35,888 nucleotides of DNA from Planctomycetota bacterium (GCA_017303535.1 JAFLCO010000019.1:1-35888), one strand, 5' to 3'; counted from the stretch's first letter, positions 1 through 8,498 are shown. Numbers and translations: made by a program. Notes: generated by a model not told the origin, from the sequence alone.

Positions 1-848
1 ACTTGGGCCTCTACGAGTTTGTGCCCGGCCGCAGGTTGGAGCCGCATGAGGTGGATGCCTCGGCAGTGCTGCAGGCCGCAAAGTTTGCCGTGGAAGTCAA
101 TCGCCACAAGCATACCGAAGCCGCCCGCGCACTACCGGCGGCCGCGGAAGCCTGCTTCAGTCTCGAAGCTCACCTCAATTGCGTCACAAGACGCTTGCGA
201 CGGTTGACCGACCTCCATCTACACGAAGTCTGCGGAACGGATGCCGACATCGATCGGGCGGCGGGCGAACTTGTGTGCGACGTGCTTCAGCCTTTGTTCA
301 CAGAACTCGCTTGCGAAACGCAGCGGCGAGCCGGACGCATCGGCATCGATCTGCGCCAAGAAGTCGCTCTCGAGGATCGCTGCCTCTCGCCGTCGGACTT
401 TGGCTTTCACAACGCGTTGACGACTCCCGGCGGCCTTAAGTTTCTCGACTTCGAATACGCCGGTTGGGATGACCCGGCCAAGCTGGCCTGCGACTTTTTC
501 TGCCAACCGGCGGTTCCTGCTCCGCACGAATACTTCGCCGATTTCGTAGCGGTGCTGACGGCCAGGCTTTCGGATCCGACGATGCACGCCGCGCGCATCG
601 AACTTCTGCTGCCGGTTTACCAGCTGAAGTGGTGCTGCATCCTGCTGAATGACTTTCTGCCGATCGACGGTCGCCGCAGGGAATTCGCCGTCGAATCCTC
701 CGCAGGCGGCGAGGAAGCGCGCCGTGTGCGCAAAGCGGCCCAATTGCGCAAAGCCGATCGGATGCTTGCCGCATTCGAGGCGAGTTGGACTCGTCAGTCG
801 CACTCTGTCCGAACGCTTCAACGCCGCACGCCTTATCAAGCGGCGTAG
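1..848 (+). CDS. Phosphotransferase, aminoglycoside/choline-kinase-like fold (5' end missing)
   Basis: The frame is already open at the left edge. The TTG at position 3 is only an in-frame codon, so the N-terminal kinase lobe lies outside the window. Numbering from that codon, the visible part has a catalytic-loop-like PSDFGFHN (Asp132; the usual HxDxxxxN with Ser for His) and a metal-binding-like LDFEYAGWDDP (Asp149). This pair is characteristic of APH/choline-kinase-type phosphotransferases. The C-terminal part is helical and ends in a basic tail. The gene lies upstream of a sugar-nucleotide operon, so a sugar or amino-alcohol substrate is more likely than an antibiotic; that is inference from context. 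A GC-rich hairpin follows directly after the stop codon. Confidence 0.75.
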   Translation, partial: LGLYEFVPGRRLEPHEVDASAVLQAAKFAVEVNRHKHTEAARALPAAAEACFSLEAHLNCVTRRLRRLTDLHLHEVCGTDADIDRAAGELVCDVLQPLFTELACETQRRAGRIGIDLRQEVALEDRCLSPSDFGFHNALTTPGGLKFLDFEYAGWDDPAKLACDFFCQPAVPAPHEYFADFVAVLTARLSDPTMHAARIELLLPVYQLKWCCILLNDFLPIDGRRREFAVESSAGGEEARRVRKAAQLRKADRMLAAFEASWTRQSHSVRTLQRRTPYQAA

Positions 849-852
849 CATT

Positions 853-874
853 GCCGGCAGCGCCGGCTGCCGGC
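853..874. other. GC-rich hairpin after the phosphotransferase stop
   Basis: GCCGGCAGC (853-861) and GCTGCCGGC (866-874) form a perfect 9-bp stem with a 4-nt loop, 4 bases after the stop codon. No T-run follows on either strand, so it is not a standard intrinsic terminator. It may slow transcription or protect a 3' end. Between it and the GTG at 1146 I see no convincing gene. Confidence 0.4.
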
Positions 875-1145
875 GAACTCGCGTTGACGTTGCAGGCCGC
901 TATGCCTTATCAAATGGCGAAGCGGCAAAGGTCGCGTAAGCTGACCGTCGCGCATCAACGGCCTGATGCGCCTTTAATGCCGCCTATCCGCGCCTGAGTG
1001 TGAGAACGGAGTCTCCGCGAACATGTCGTTGCTCGGCAACTTCTCGGCCGCAACTCTCGACGCACGTCTCACGTTTACTCGCGTCGATGCGCTCACAATG
1101 CAGGCAGTGTCGTCTTTTGTTCGTCGGCAACCTTAGGGGGAGTTC

Positions 1146-1808
1146 GTGGCCTACCTGGATTTTCTTACGCCGATTCACTCGCGAACCAAGCGCGACTACT
1201 TGGCTCGCGTCAATGAGTTTCCCAAAGCGGAAGCGGCGAAGCTCGCGAAGAAATTCGACTTCGACTACTGGGACGGCGATCGCAAGGTCGGCTACGGCGG
1301 CTACAAGTACGACGGCCGCTGGCGCAAAGTCGCCGATCTGCTCGTGGCCCAGTACGGCCTGAAGCCCGGCGATCGCGTCCTCGACGTCGGCTGCGGCAAA
1401 GCCTTCTTAATGTACGACCTCACGCAAGCCGTGCCGGGCCTTGAGGTGCGCGGAATCGACATCTCGCGCTACGGCATCGAGCATGCTAAGGAAGAGATGC
1501 GGCCGTTTCTGGAAGTCGCGTCGGCCGCGAGTCTGCCTTTCGACGACAAATCGTTCGATCTGATCATCTCGATCAACACGCTGCACAATCTGTACTGCTT
1601 CGATCTCGACAAAGCTCTGCGCGAAATTGAGCGGGTCGGCAAGAAAAACAAGTACATCGTCGTCGAGTCGTACCGCAACGAAGACGAGAAGGCCAACCTC
1701 CTCTACTGGCAATTGACCTGCGAAGGGTTCTACACGCCGGAAGAATGGCAGTGGTGGTTCGATCGTTGCGGCTACACGGGCGATCACTCTTTCATTTACT
1801 TTGAGTAA
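1146..1808 (+). CDS. Class I SAM-dependent methyltransferase
   Basis: A 220-residue Rossmann-fold methyltransferase. Motif I is VLDVGCGKAF (about residues 78-87), followed by an acidic GIDIS and the post-motif segment SFDLIISINTLHNL. It most likely methylates a sugar or nucleotide-sugar in polysaccharide biosynthesis; the substrate cannot be read from the sequence. The start is GTG, supported by AGGGGG (1135-1140) just upstream. The stop overlaps the possible TTG start (1801) of the next gene and lies 4 bases before its preferred ATG, which points to translational coupling. The first 65 residues, rich in Tyr, Lys and Asp, precede the SAM domain and may contact the acceptor. Confidence 0.82.
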   Translation: MAYLDFLTPIHSRTKRDYLARVNEFPKAEAAKLAKKFDFDYWDGDRKVGYGGYKYDGRWRKVADLLVAQYGLKPGDRVLDVGCGKAFLMYDLTQAVPGLEVRGIDISRYGIEHAKEEMRPFLEVASAASLPFDDKSFDLIISINTLHNLYCFDLDKALREIERVGKKNKYIVVESYRNEDEKANLLYWQLTCEGFYTPEEWQWWFDRCGYTGDHSFIYFE

Positions 1809-1812
1809 CGCG

Positions 1813-2907
1813 ATGTCGATCTCCACGCTCTCCGCCTCGGCTTCGTCGACCGCTCCCCTGCCCCGTACGTCGCGGGCTGCGATACTCGTCGAACAGCGCA
1901 AGCCGTTGGTCGTCGATACGATTGAGCTTCCCGAAACGCTCGCGTACGGGCAGGTGCTCGTACACTTGAACCACAGCGGCATCTGCGGCTCGCAACTCGG
2001 CGAGATCGACGGTGCCAAAGGTGAAGACAAATTTCTGCCGCACCTGCTGGGCCACGAAGGTTCAGGCGAAGTGCTGGCCGTCGGGCCGGGCGTGAAGTTC
2101 GTGAATCCAGGCGATGCGGTCGTGCTGCACTGGATGAAAGGTCGCGGCATCGACGCGCAGCCGGCCGTTTACGGCTGGCAAGGCAAGCGACTCAACGCCG
2201 GTTGGGTGACCACGTTCAATGAATTTGCCATCATCTCAGAAAACCGGCTGACGCCGATTCGTCCCGATTTCGACCGCGAACATGCGGCGCTCTTCGGCTG
2301 TGCGGTGACGACCGGCCTCGGCGTGGTGAACAACAACGCACAGGTCCGCATCGGTGAATCGGTCGTGGTGTTCGGCGCCGGCGGCGTGGGGCTCAACGTC
2401 GTACAAGGCGCGGCTTTGGCCGGGGCGAATCCGATTATTGCCGTCGATCTTTTCGACAACCGCTTGGAACTCGCCGGCCGTCTCGGCGCAACGCACCTGA
2501 TCAACGGTCGCAACTGCGACGCAAAAGAAGAGATTCGCAAGTTGCTCGGCCCGGCGGGCGCCGACGTCTGCATCGACAACACCGGACAGCCGACCGTCAT
2601 TGAGCTGGCCTACGAACTCACGCAAGCCCAAGGCCGAACGGTTCTCGTCGGCGTACCGAAGAAGGGCAACAACATCTCGATCTACTCGTTGCAACTTCAC
2701 TTCGGCAAGAGCCTGAGCGGATCGCACGGCGGCGAAACGAAGCCGAACGAAGACATAGCGCGGTTCACGAGATTGAACGACGCCGGCCGCCTGGACCTCG
2801 CCGAACTCATCACTGATCGGTTCTCGCTGGAAGACATCAATGAAGCCATCGCCAAGATGCGCAGCGGCGAAGTCACCGGGCGGGCCATGATCGATCTGCG
2901 CAACTAA
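1813..2907 (+). CDS. Zinc-type medium-chain alcohol dehydrogenase-like protein
   Basis: A 364-residue member of the medium-chain dehydrogenase/reductase (MDR) superfamily. From ATG 1813, the probable catalytic-zinc ligands are Cys58 (SGICGS), His81-Glu82 (LLGHEGSGEV) and Cys163 (GCAVTTGLG). The NAD(P)-binding motif is VVVFGAGGVGLNVV. The four-cysteine structural-zinc lobe of classical alcohol dehydrogenases is absent: the segment around GRGIDAQPAVYGWQGKR has no cysteine. A TTG at 1801 gives 4 more residues and overlaps the methyltransferase stop; I prefer ATG 1813. Position inside a polysaccharide operon suggests oxidation or reduction of a sugar intermediate rather than ethanol metabolism; the substrate is unknown. 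Confidence 0.82.
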   Translation: MSISTLSASASSTAPLPRTSRAAILVEQRKPLVVDTIELPETLAYGQVLVHLNHSGICGSQLGEIDGAKGEDKFLPHLLGHEGSGEVLAVGPGVKFVNPGDAVVLHWMKGRGIDAQPAVYGWQGKRLNAGWVTTFNEFAIISENRLTPIRPDFDREHAALFGCAVTTGLGVVNNNAQVRIGESVVVFGAGGVGLNVVQGAALAGANPIIAVDLFDNRLELAGRLGATHLINGRNCDAKEEIRKLLGPAGADVCIDNTGQPTVIELAYELTQAQGRTVLVGVPKKGNNISIYSLQLHFGKSLSGSHGGETKPNEDIARFTRLNDAGRLDLAELITDRFSLEDINEAIAKMRSGEVTGRAMIDLRN

Positions 2908-2977
2908 TTGCATCAAGCAAACACAAGAGGCCCTCGCCTCTCCAAAGAATATCGTCACGGAAGTAAAGGACAGGATC

Positions 2978-3973
2978 ATGGACACGGTCGTCGTCATCGG
3001 CAGCAACTCTTTCTCGGGCAGCGACTTCGTCGACTACCTGCTTACGGACACCGACTATCAAGTCGTCGGCGTGAGCCGATCACCGGAGAAAGACTCGCTC
3101 TTTCTGCCGTATCGCAAACGGCAGTCGCTCCTGCATCGCTTCCGCTTCGTGCAGGCCGATCTCAATCGCGACATGCAGGCCCTGCAGGACCTGCTTTGCG
3201 AAGTGAAGCCGGCGTATATCGTGAACTTCGCGGCCCAAAGCGAAGTCGGCCCGAGTTGGGCCCATCCGGAACATTGGTTTCAGACCAACGGCGTGGCCAT
3301 CGCGGCACTCGGCAACTATCTAAAAGACCAGAAGTGGCTCAAGCGATACGTACATATCTCCTCGCCGGAAGTGTACGGCACGTGCGAAGGCGTGGTGAAG
3401 GAAGATCACCCGATGAACCCGAGCACGCCGTATGCGGCTTCGAAGGCGGCCGGCGATTTGATGCTCTTCACGCTCGTGAAGAACTTCGACTTCCCGCTGA
3501 TCATGATTCGCGGCACCAACGTCTACGGCGCTCACCAGCAACTCTTCAAAATCATCCCGCGGTCGGCCATTTATTTGAAGCAAGGCAAGACGATCGAACT
3601 GCACGGCGGCGGCGTGGCCGTAAAGTCGTACATCCACATTCGCGATATCTCGCGCGGCGAATTGCTCGCCATGGAAAAGGGCCGGCCCGGCAACATGTAC
3701 CACCTCTCGACGCCGGCCGGCGTGGCGGTGCGCGACGTCGTCGAAACGATCTGCCGCAAGTCTGGCAAAGATTTCAACGCCTGCACCAAGGTCGGTCCGG
3801 AGCGTCTCGGGCAGGACAAAGCCTACGTGATCGACTCGACCAAGGCCTTCCAAGAGTTCGGCTGGAAGCCGCAGATCACGCTGGATCAAGGAATCGAAGG
3901 GGTGATCGGCTGGGTCAATGAGGATTGGGACCGCATTCAGAAGGAAACGCTGGATTATGTCCACAAGCAATAA
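2978..3973 (+). CDS. NAD(P)-dependent sugar epimerase/dehydratase (extended SDR, GDP-mannose 4,6-dehydratase-like)
   Basis: A 331-residue extended short-chain dehydrogenase. The N-terminal nucleotide-binding loop is the unusual GSNSFSGS in place of GxxGxxG. The active site is clear: SSPEVYGT (Ser128/Ser129) and YAASK (Tyr152, Lys156). NFAAQSEVGPSW and the region IRGTNVYGAHQQ resemble GDP-mannose 4,6-dehydratase and related 4,6-dehydratases. It probably acts on a nucleotide-activated sugar in the cytoplasm. Start ATG 2978 has AAAGGA/AGGA upstream. Its 3' end overlaps the next gene by 17 bp. The 70-bp gap before it is the longest break in this part of the operon. Confidence 0.82.
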   Translation: MDTVVVIGSNSFSGSDFVDYLLTDTDYQVVGVSRSPEKDSLFLPYRKRQSLLHRFRFVQADLNRDMQALQDLLCEVKPAYIVNFAAQSEVGPSWAHPEHWFQTNGVAIAALGNYLKDQKWLKRYVHISSPEVYGTCEGVVKEDHPMNPSTPYAASKAAGDLMLFTLVKNFDFPLIMIRGTNVYGAHQQLFKIIPRSAIYLKQGKTIELHGGGVAVKSYIHIRDISRGELLAMEKGRPGNMYHLSTPAGVAVRDVVETICRKSGKDFNACTKVGPERLGQDKAYVIDSTKAFQEFGWKPQITLDQGIEGVIGWVNEDWDRIQKETLDYVHKQ

Positions 3974-4904
3974 CGCCCCGCGGCTGAGAATCTACCGCAG
4001 CATGAACGCCGCCCCGGCCAAAACGATCGTCTTCGGCGCCGGCGGTTTCGTCGGCCGGCACTTGCTGGCGGCGTACCGTCGCAGCGACCCGTCGGCCGTC
4101 GGCACGGCGCGAACCTCCGCCGCCGGCCTGGCGGCGTTTGATTTCGCCGACCCGAGCTTGAGCCGCCTCGATGGCGCTGAGCAAGGAGCGGAGTACGCCG
4201 TCATTGCCGCGGCCATGACGAATATCGGGCGTTGCGAACAAGATCCTCAAGGAGCTTACGTCACCAACGTCGTCGGGCCTTTGGCGCTCGCCGAACAATT
4301 GCACGCCCGCCGCATCACGCCGATCGTTTTCTCGTCGGACTACGTTTTCGACGGCATCACCGGCAGCTACGGCGACGGCGCGGCGTTGCGTCCGTGCAAC
4401 GTCTACGGCCGCACGAAAGCCGAACTCGAGCACCGTCTCCCTGAAGTTTGCGGCGACGACTACCTCGTGATTCGCCTGAGCAAAGTCTTCGGACTCCGCC
4501 GCGGCGACAAAACCTTGTTCGATGAAATGGCGGCCCGCTTTGCGCAAGGCCTCCCCGTGCGGGCCGCGATCGATCAGGTCTTCTGCCCGGCCTGGATCGA
4601 CGACGTCGTTCACGCGGTCTTGGAACTGCAGCGCATCGGCGCGCGCGGGACGTACAACGTCTGTTCGTCGGAAGCGTCGTCGCGTCGCGACTTGGCCGTG
4701 CGCCTGGCCGCGGCGATGCACGTTTCAGCCGACTTGGTCGAGCCGATCTCGCTCGACGATCTTGGAGAATCGTTCGTGCGGCCCAAGCGCACGAGCATGG
4801 TGTGCAATAAGCTCTGGAACATTCTTCCGGCCGGATTCCGTTCGTTGGAATCCTGCCTGCAGGATATCGCCTCTCAGTATCTAGTGAGGAAGGAAGTCGC
4901 ATGA
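3957..4904 (+). CDS. dTDP-4-dehydrorhamnose reductase-like SDR (RmlD family)
   Basis: About 315 residues from ATG 3957, which has AAGGAA at 3941-3946; ATG 4002 is an alternative start. The N-terminal binding motif is IVFGAGGFVGRHLL. The mid-region FSSDYVFDG followed by YGRTKAELE gives the Tyr/Lys pair typical of RmlD-type reductases. The C-terminal part has GTYNVCSSEASSRRDLA, as in that family. Role: NAD(P)H-dependent reduction of a 4-keto sugar nucleotide, the natural partner of the upstream dehydratase. It overlaps the upstream gene by 17 bp, and its stop overlaps the next start as ATGA (4901-4904). The exact sugar is not determined. Confidence 0.78.
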   Translation: MSTSNNAPRLRIYRSMNAAPAKTIVFGAGGFVGRHLLAAYRRSDPSAVGTARTSAAGLAAFDFADPSLSRLDGAEQGAEYAVIAAAMTNIGRCEQDPQGAYVTNVVGPLALAEQLHARRITPIVFSSDYVFDGITGSYGDGAALRPCNVYGRTKAELEHRLPEVCGDDYLVIRLSKVFGLRRGDKTLFDEMAARFAQGLPVRAAIDQVFCPAWIDDVVHAVLELQRIGARGTYNVCSSEASSRRDLAVRLAAAMHVSADLVEPISLDDLGESFVRPKRTSMVCNKLWNILPAGFRSLESCLQDIASQYLVRKEVA

Positions 4905-5584
4905 CGCAATCCGCTCTGACGGAGAAGGAAGCCTGGACTCGCGTGACCGACATGCTCGGCAACGGCTCCAAGACCTTCGGTCGCCACTGGTCGTATAATC
5001 TGCGCAACGATCCGAAGCGCCTGGGCTTCGTGCTCTCGCGCTATAAGTTCGCCGCTCGCATGGCCGCCAAGAATCACTCGGTGCTCGAACTCGGCTGCAG
5101 CGAAGGGATCGGTTGCCCGTTCGTGATGGAAACGGCCACGCGTTATGTCGGCGTCGATCTCGATCAGCCGGCCATCGAAACGGCTCGTAACAACTTCGGC
5201 AGTGACAAGTGCGAATTCGTCTTTGCCGACTTCCTCGGCAAGCAATTCGGCAAGTTCCAAGCGATCATCTCGCTGGACGTGATCGAGCACATCCATCCGG
5301 ACGAAGAAGAAAAGTTCTTCGACACGGTGTACGACAATCTCGAAGACGACGGCATCTGCGTCATCGGCACGCCGAACATCACGTCGGCCCCTTATGCTTC
5401 GCCGGCCAGTCAGCGTGGCCATATCAATCTGTACGACGCCAATCGGCTGGCCGCGTCGATGGGCAAGGTCTTCCACAACGTGTTCAAGTTCGGCATGAAC
5501 GACGAAATCGCTCACACCGGTTTCGATCCAATGGCCCACTACCTCATTCAAGTCGGCTGCTACAAGCGCCGCCGCGGAGCATAA
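4901..5584 (+). CDS. SAM-dependent methyltransferase (tandem copy 1)
   Basis: A 227-residue class I methyltransferase. Motif I is VLELGCSEGIG, then an acidic VGVDLDQPAI and the signature LDVIEHIHPDEE. Conserved IGTPN and HTGFDPMAHYL segments follow near the C terminus. It is clearly paralogous to the next gene: shared YKFAAxM, GCSEG, DVIEH, VIGTPNI, GH-N-Y and HTGF segments in the same order. The start overlaps the reductase stop by 4 bp (ATGA), so coupled translation is likely. Probable role is methylation of a sugar in the same glycan; the site is unknown. Confidence 0.83.
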   Translation: MTQSALTEKEAWTRVTDMLGNGSKTFGRHWSYNLRNDPKRLGFVLSRYKFAARMAAKNHSVLELGCSEGIGCPFVMETATRYVGVDLDQPAIETARNNFGSDKCEFVFADFLGKQFGKFQAIISLDVIEHIHPDEEEKFFDTVYDNLEDDGICVIGTPNITSAPYASPASQRGHINLYDANRLAASMGKVFHNVFKFGMNDEIAHTGFDPMAHYLIQVGCYKRRRGA

Positions 5585-5586
5585 CC

Positions 5587-6246
5587 ATGGCCGAGAGCAA
5601 ATCCTGCTGGACCGAAGTCACGGAAATGATGGAAACGCCCGACGTTTCCCTCGGCCGCTACATGGCGTACTGGTTCAACCGCACGCCGCGCCGCGCCTTG
5701 TACTGCATGTCGTATTACAAGTTCGCCGCGAAGATGATCGGCAAGAACAAGCGCGTGCTCGACGTCGGGTGCAGCGAAGGCTTGGGCACCTGGGTGCTCG
5801 CCAAAGAATGCGGCTTCGCCCGCGGCATCGACTCTGATGAAGCGGCGATCGAAGTCGGCAAGCAAAACTGGGACGACCCGCGCATTGATTTCTCGTGCGA
5901 AGACTTCCTCACGGCGACGCCCGAGCCATACGACGCCGTGACGAACTTCGACGTCATCGAACACATCCTGCCGCAAAACGCAGGGGCTTTCGTCGGCCGG
6001 ATCGCCGAGAACCTCAAGCACGACGGCATCGCGGTGATCGGCACGCCGAACATCGTCGCCCAAGTGTACGCCTCTGAAGTCTCGAAGGCCGGCCACGTCA
6101 ACTGCTACTCCGGCGAACGCCTGGAAGCCGAGATGCGCGAGCATTTCCATCACGTGTTTATGTTCGTCGCCAACGACGAAGTGGTGCACACCGGCTTCCA
6201 GCCGACGGCCAACTATTTGCTGGCCGTCGGTTGCCGAAAGAAGTAA
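5587..6246 (+). CDS. SAM-dependent methyltransferase (tandem copy 2)
   Basis: A 219-residue paralogue of the preceding protein. Motif I is VLDVGCSEGLG, followed by GIDSDEAAI, FDVIEHILPQN, IGTPNIVAQ and HTGFQPTANYL. The reading frame is open much further upstream, but that part overlaps copy 1. ATG 5587, 2 bases after the upstream stop, gives a protein whose length and N terminus match copy 1, so I chose it. The pair could methylate two positions of one sugar or two different sugars. The next gene follows after only 5 bases. Confidence 0.83.
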   Translation: MAESKSCWTEVTEMMETPDVSLGRYMAYWFNRTPRRALYCMSYYKFAAKMIGKNKRVLDVGCSEGLGTWVLAKECGFARGIDSDEAAIEVGKQNWDDPRIDFSCEDFLTATPEPYDAVTNFDVIEHILPQNAGAFVGRIAENLKHDGIAVIGTPNIVAQVYASEVSKAGHVNCYSGERLEAEMREHFHHVFMFVANDEVVHTGFQPTANYLLAVGCRKK

Positions 6247-6251
6247 TCGCG

Positions 6252-6839
6252 ATGACTCGGGCCGTATTTCTCGACCGCGACGGCGTGCTTATCGAGGACG
6301 TCGGACTGCTGACCGAACACTCGGCGGTCCGCGTCCTGCCGGGCGTCGCGCAAACGCTCGGAGCGCTCCGTGCGCGAGGATATAAGCTCGTCGTGGTTTC
6401 GAACCAAACCGTGATCGCTCGCGGTTTGGCGACGGAAGGCGGCGTCGCCGACGTCCATCGGAAATTGCAGGCCGATTTGAACGCGGATGCGCCGTCGACA
6501 GTGCCCGAGATCGACGCTTGGTATTTCTGTCCGCATCATCCGCATGCGAACGTCGCCGAGTACCGGAAGGATTGCGAGTGCCGCAAGCCGAAGCCGGGCA
6601 TGCTTATCGATGCCGCCTCACGGCTAGGAATCGATCTCAAGCAGAGTGTGATGATCGGCGATCGACTGACCGACGTTGCCGCAGGTGCGGCGGCGGGCTG
6701 TCGTACGATCTTAGTGCAAACCGGTCAGCACGACGCTCCGCCGATCGTCGGCGGTGAAGCGGCCGCGGCCGCCGCGAAGCCCGACCATGTGTGCGCCGAC
6801 CTGGCCGCCGCAGGGCGCTGGATTCTTGAAGAAAGGTAG
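6252..6839 (+). CDS. gmhB: D-glycero-D-manno-heptose 1,7-bisphosphate phosphatase-like HAD phosphatase
   Basis: A 195-residue HAD phosphatase, the usual GmhB length. Motif I is FLDRDGVL (Asp8 nucleophile, Asp10 acid/base). Motif II is VVSNQ. Motif III includes CRKPKPGM, and motif IV is MIGDRLTD. The GmhB zinc loop is present as Cys93-x-His95 plus Cys108-x-Cys110. Family role: removes the C7 phosphate of heptose 1,7-bisphosphate on the route to ADP- or GDP-heptose. ATG 6252 was chosen over an in-frame start at 6231 because the latter overlaps the methyltransferase and lies before the conserved N terminus. It is followed at once by a sugar nucleotidyltransferase, as in GDP-heptose loci. Some relatives are histidinol-phosphate phosphatases, but no histidine genes are nearby. 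Confidence 0.83.
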   Translation: MTRAVFLDRDGVLIEDVGLLTEHSAVRVLPGVAQTLGALRARGYKLVVVSNQTVIARGLATEGGVADVHRKLQADLNADAPSTVPEIDAWYFCPHHPHANVAEYRKDCECRKPKPGMLIDAASRLGIDLKQSVMIGDRLTDVAAGAAAGCRTILVQTGQHDAPPIVGGEAAAAAAKPDHVCADLAAAGRWILEER

Positions 6840-6848
6840 CATGCGGTT

Positions 6849-7610
6849 ATGCACGCCTTGATCCTCTGCGCCGGTTTTGGCACGCGACTCGGCGAGCACA
6901 CGCGCGAAATCCCCAAGCCAATGCTCGACCTGGGCGGTCGACCGCTCGTCGAATACATCGTGCGCAACCTCGCGGCCTGCGGGTTCACGTCGATTGCTAT
7001 GAACCTGCACTTTCTGCCGGAAGTCATTCCCGCACACTTCGGCGACGGCGAGTCGTGCGGCGTCCGCATCACCTACTCGTACGAACCGCAACTCTTGGGA
7101 ACGGCGGGCGGCGTGAAGAAGATGGCGGACACCGTTTCGCCCAACCAACCGTTTCTCGTGCATTACGGCGACGTGCTCAACGACGTTGATTTCGGCCCGA
7201 TGGTCGATCAGCACCGTCGCACTGGAGCGCTCGTCACGATGCTCGTTCACCAGCGACCGGGCTCCAACAGCATCGTCGGCTTCGACGAAGAAGGCCGCGT
7301 CAACCTCTTCCTCGAACGACCGACGGATAAGGAGCGTCACGGTATTACAGCCTCTTGGGTCAACTCGGGCGTCTGGATCTGCTCGCCCGAACTGCTTGAG
7401 GCGATTCCCGAAAACACCGCCTGCGACATGGCCCGCGACATCTTGCCGAAGCTTGTTTCGCAAGGCCGAGTATTCACGTATAAGCTCGACGGATATCGCT
7501 GTGCCGTTGACTCGGAGCAACGATTGTTCGCCGCTCGCAAGGCGATCGCAGAAGGAACCTATAAGCAACGTTGGCTCTCATGGACCACGGAGAGCCGTCG
7601 CGCCGGTTAG
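6849..7610 (+). CDS. Sugar-1-phosphate nucleotidyltransferase (mannose/heptose-1-P guanylyltransferase-like)
   Basis: A 253-residue GT-A-fold nucleotidyltransferase. The N-terminal signature is LILCAGFGTRLGE with EIPKPML (catalytic-type Lys), then LLGTAGGVKK and the metal-binding HYGDVLND. No C-terminal hexapeptide acyltransferase repeat is present, so it is the short form, like HddC or short mannose-1-phosphate guanylyltransferases. Located 9 bp after the GmhB-like gene, it is best read as the enzyme that activates a heptose- or hexose-1-phosphate. Sequence alone does not fix whether GTP, CTP or UTP is used. Confidence 0.82.
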   Translation: MHALILCAGFGTRLGEHTREIPKPMLDLGGRPLVEYIVRNLAACGFTSIAMNLHFLPEVIPAHFGDGESCGVRITYSYEPQLLGTAGGVKKMADTVSPNQPFLVHYGDVLNDVDFGPMVDQHRRTGALVTMLVHQRPGSNSIVGFDEEGRVNLFLERPTDKERHGITASWVNSGVWICSPELLEAIPENTACDMARDILPKLVSQGRVFTYKLDGYRCAVDSEQRLFAARKAIAEGTYKQRWLSWTTESRRAG

Positions 7611-7634
7611 TTGCTGCGCGATCCGGCGGATATT

Positions 7635-8498
7635 ATGGCGACGCTCACCGTCTTCATGCCGAACTTCAATCACGCGACCTACCTGCCGCAGGCGATTGAA
7701 GCGGTGCTCGGCCAGTCGCGGCAGCCCGACGAGTTTCTGATTCTCGACGATTGCTCAACGGACAAGAGCGCGGAGATCATCGAGTCGTACGCTCGCCGGT
7801 ATCCGGTCATTCGCTTTCTACGGCGAACGACGAACCAAGGTGCGGTCGCTTCGATCAACGAGTTGCTCGCCGCCGCGAAGGGCGATTACGTCTACGGCGC
7901 GGCCGCTGACGACTACGTTCTTCCCGGTATGATCGAACTTGCCATGGCCGCGGCCGAACGTTATCCGCAGGCCGGCATCGTGTTCGGCAAGATGACGATG
8001 GTGAATGCGGCAGGCACGAAGCTGCGCGATATCCCGGCACCCGAGTGGCCGACGACTTGCTATGTCTCACCGCGGCAGTTCTTGGACGAGTATTTAGAAC
8101 GTCAGCCGCCGTACGCGTCGCTTTCCGGAGCGACCGTCTATCGCCGTGATCGCTTGGCCGAAGTCGGCGGATTTCGCGGGGAACTCGGCCACTGGAGCGA
8201 CACGTTCGCCATTCGAGCCATCGCCTTGCGCTATGGTGCGGCCTATGTGCCGCAATCGCTGATGGCTTGGCGCAAAGTACCCGGCAGCTTGAGCAACAGC
8301 GCTCAGCAGACCCTTCGAAAAAGCCTCCGGATCATCGATCGCGCCGCGTCGCTCATGCGGTCTCAGGATTTCGTCGACCGCTTTCCCGAAACCCATGTCC
8401 GCCGCTGGCGACGAGGCTATCGTCGGGCCGCGCTGTTGCTGTATTTTCGGAGTCGTTTGGCGTCGCCGTGGCGACGGCTAACGAAAAAGGTCGCATAG
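7635..8498 (+). CDS. Glycosyltransferase family 2
   Basis: A 287-residue inverting GT-A glycosyltransferase. The N-terminal strand is LTVFMPNFNHATYL, then LILDDCSTDKS (nucleotide-binding Asp pair), NQGAVASIN and AAADDYVLP (DxD-like metal site). HWSDTFAIRAIALRYG contains the probable acceptor-side acidic residues. No membrane segments are evident, so it acts at the cytoplasmic face. TTG at 7611 directly follows the upstream stop, but ATG 7635 starts just before the first beta-strand and is preferred. It probably adds one sugar of the exported glycan. Confidence 0.85.
   Translation: MATLTVFMPNFNHATYLPQAIEAVLGQSRQPDEFLILDDCSTDKSAEIIESYARRYPVIRFLRRTTNQGAVASINELLAAAKGDYVYGAAADDYVLPGMIELAMAAAERYPQAGIVFGKMTMVNAAGTKLRDIPAPEWPTTCYVSPRQFLDEYLERQPPYASLSGATVYRRDRLAEVGGFRGELGHWSDTFAIRAIALRYGAAYVPQSLMAWRKVPGSLSNSAQQTLRKSLRIIDRAASLMRSQDFVDRFPETHVRRWRRGYRRAALLLYFRSRLASPWRRLTKKVA

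Noticed and set aside
853..874. Intrinsic terminator after the phosphotransferase
   Set aside because: The stem is good but no T-run follows on either strand, so it is listed only as a hairpin.
5209..6246. A 345-codon methyltransferase
   Set aside because: The first 126 codons lie within the upstream methyltransferase gene and show no motifs. ATG 5587 matches the paralogue's N terminus.
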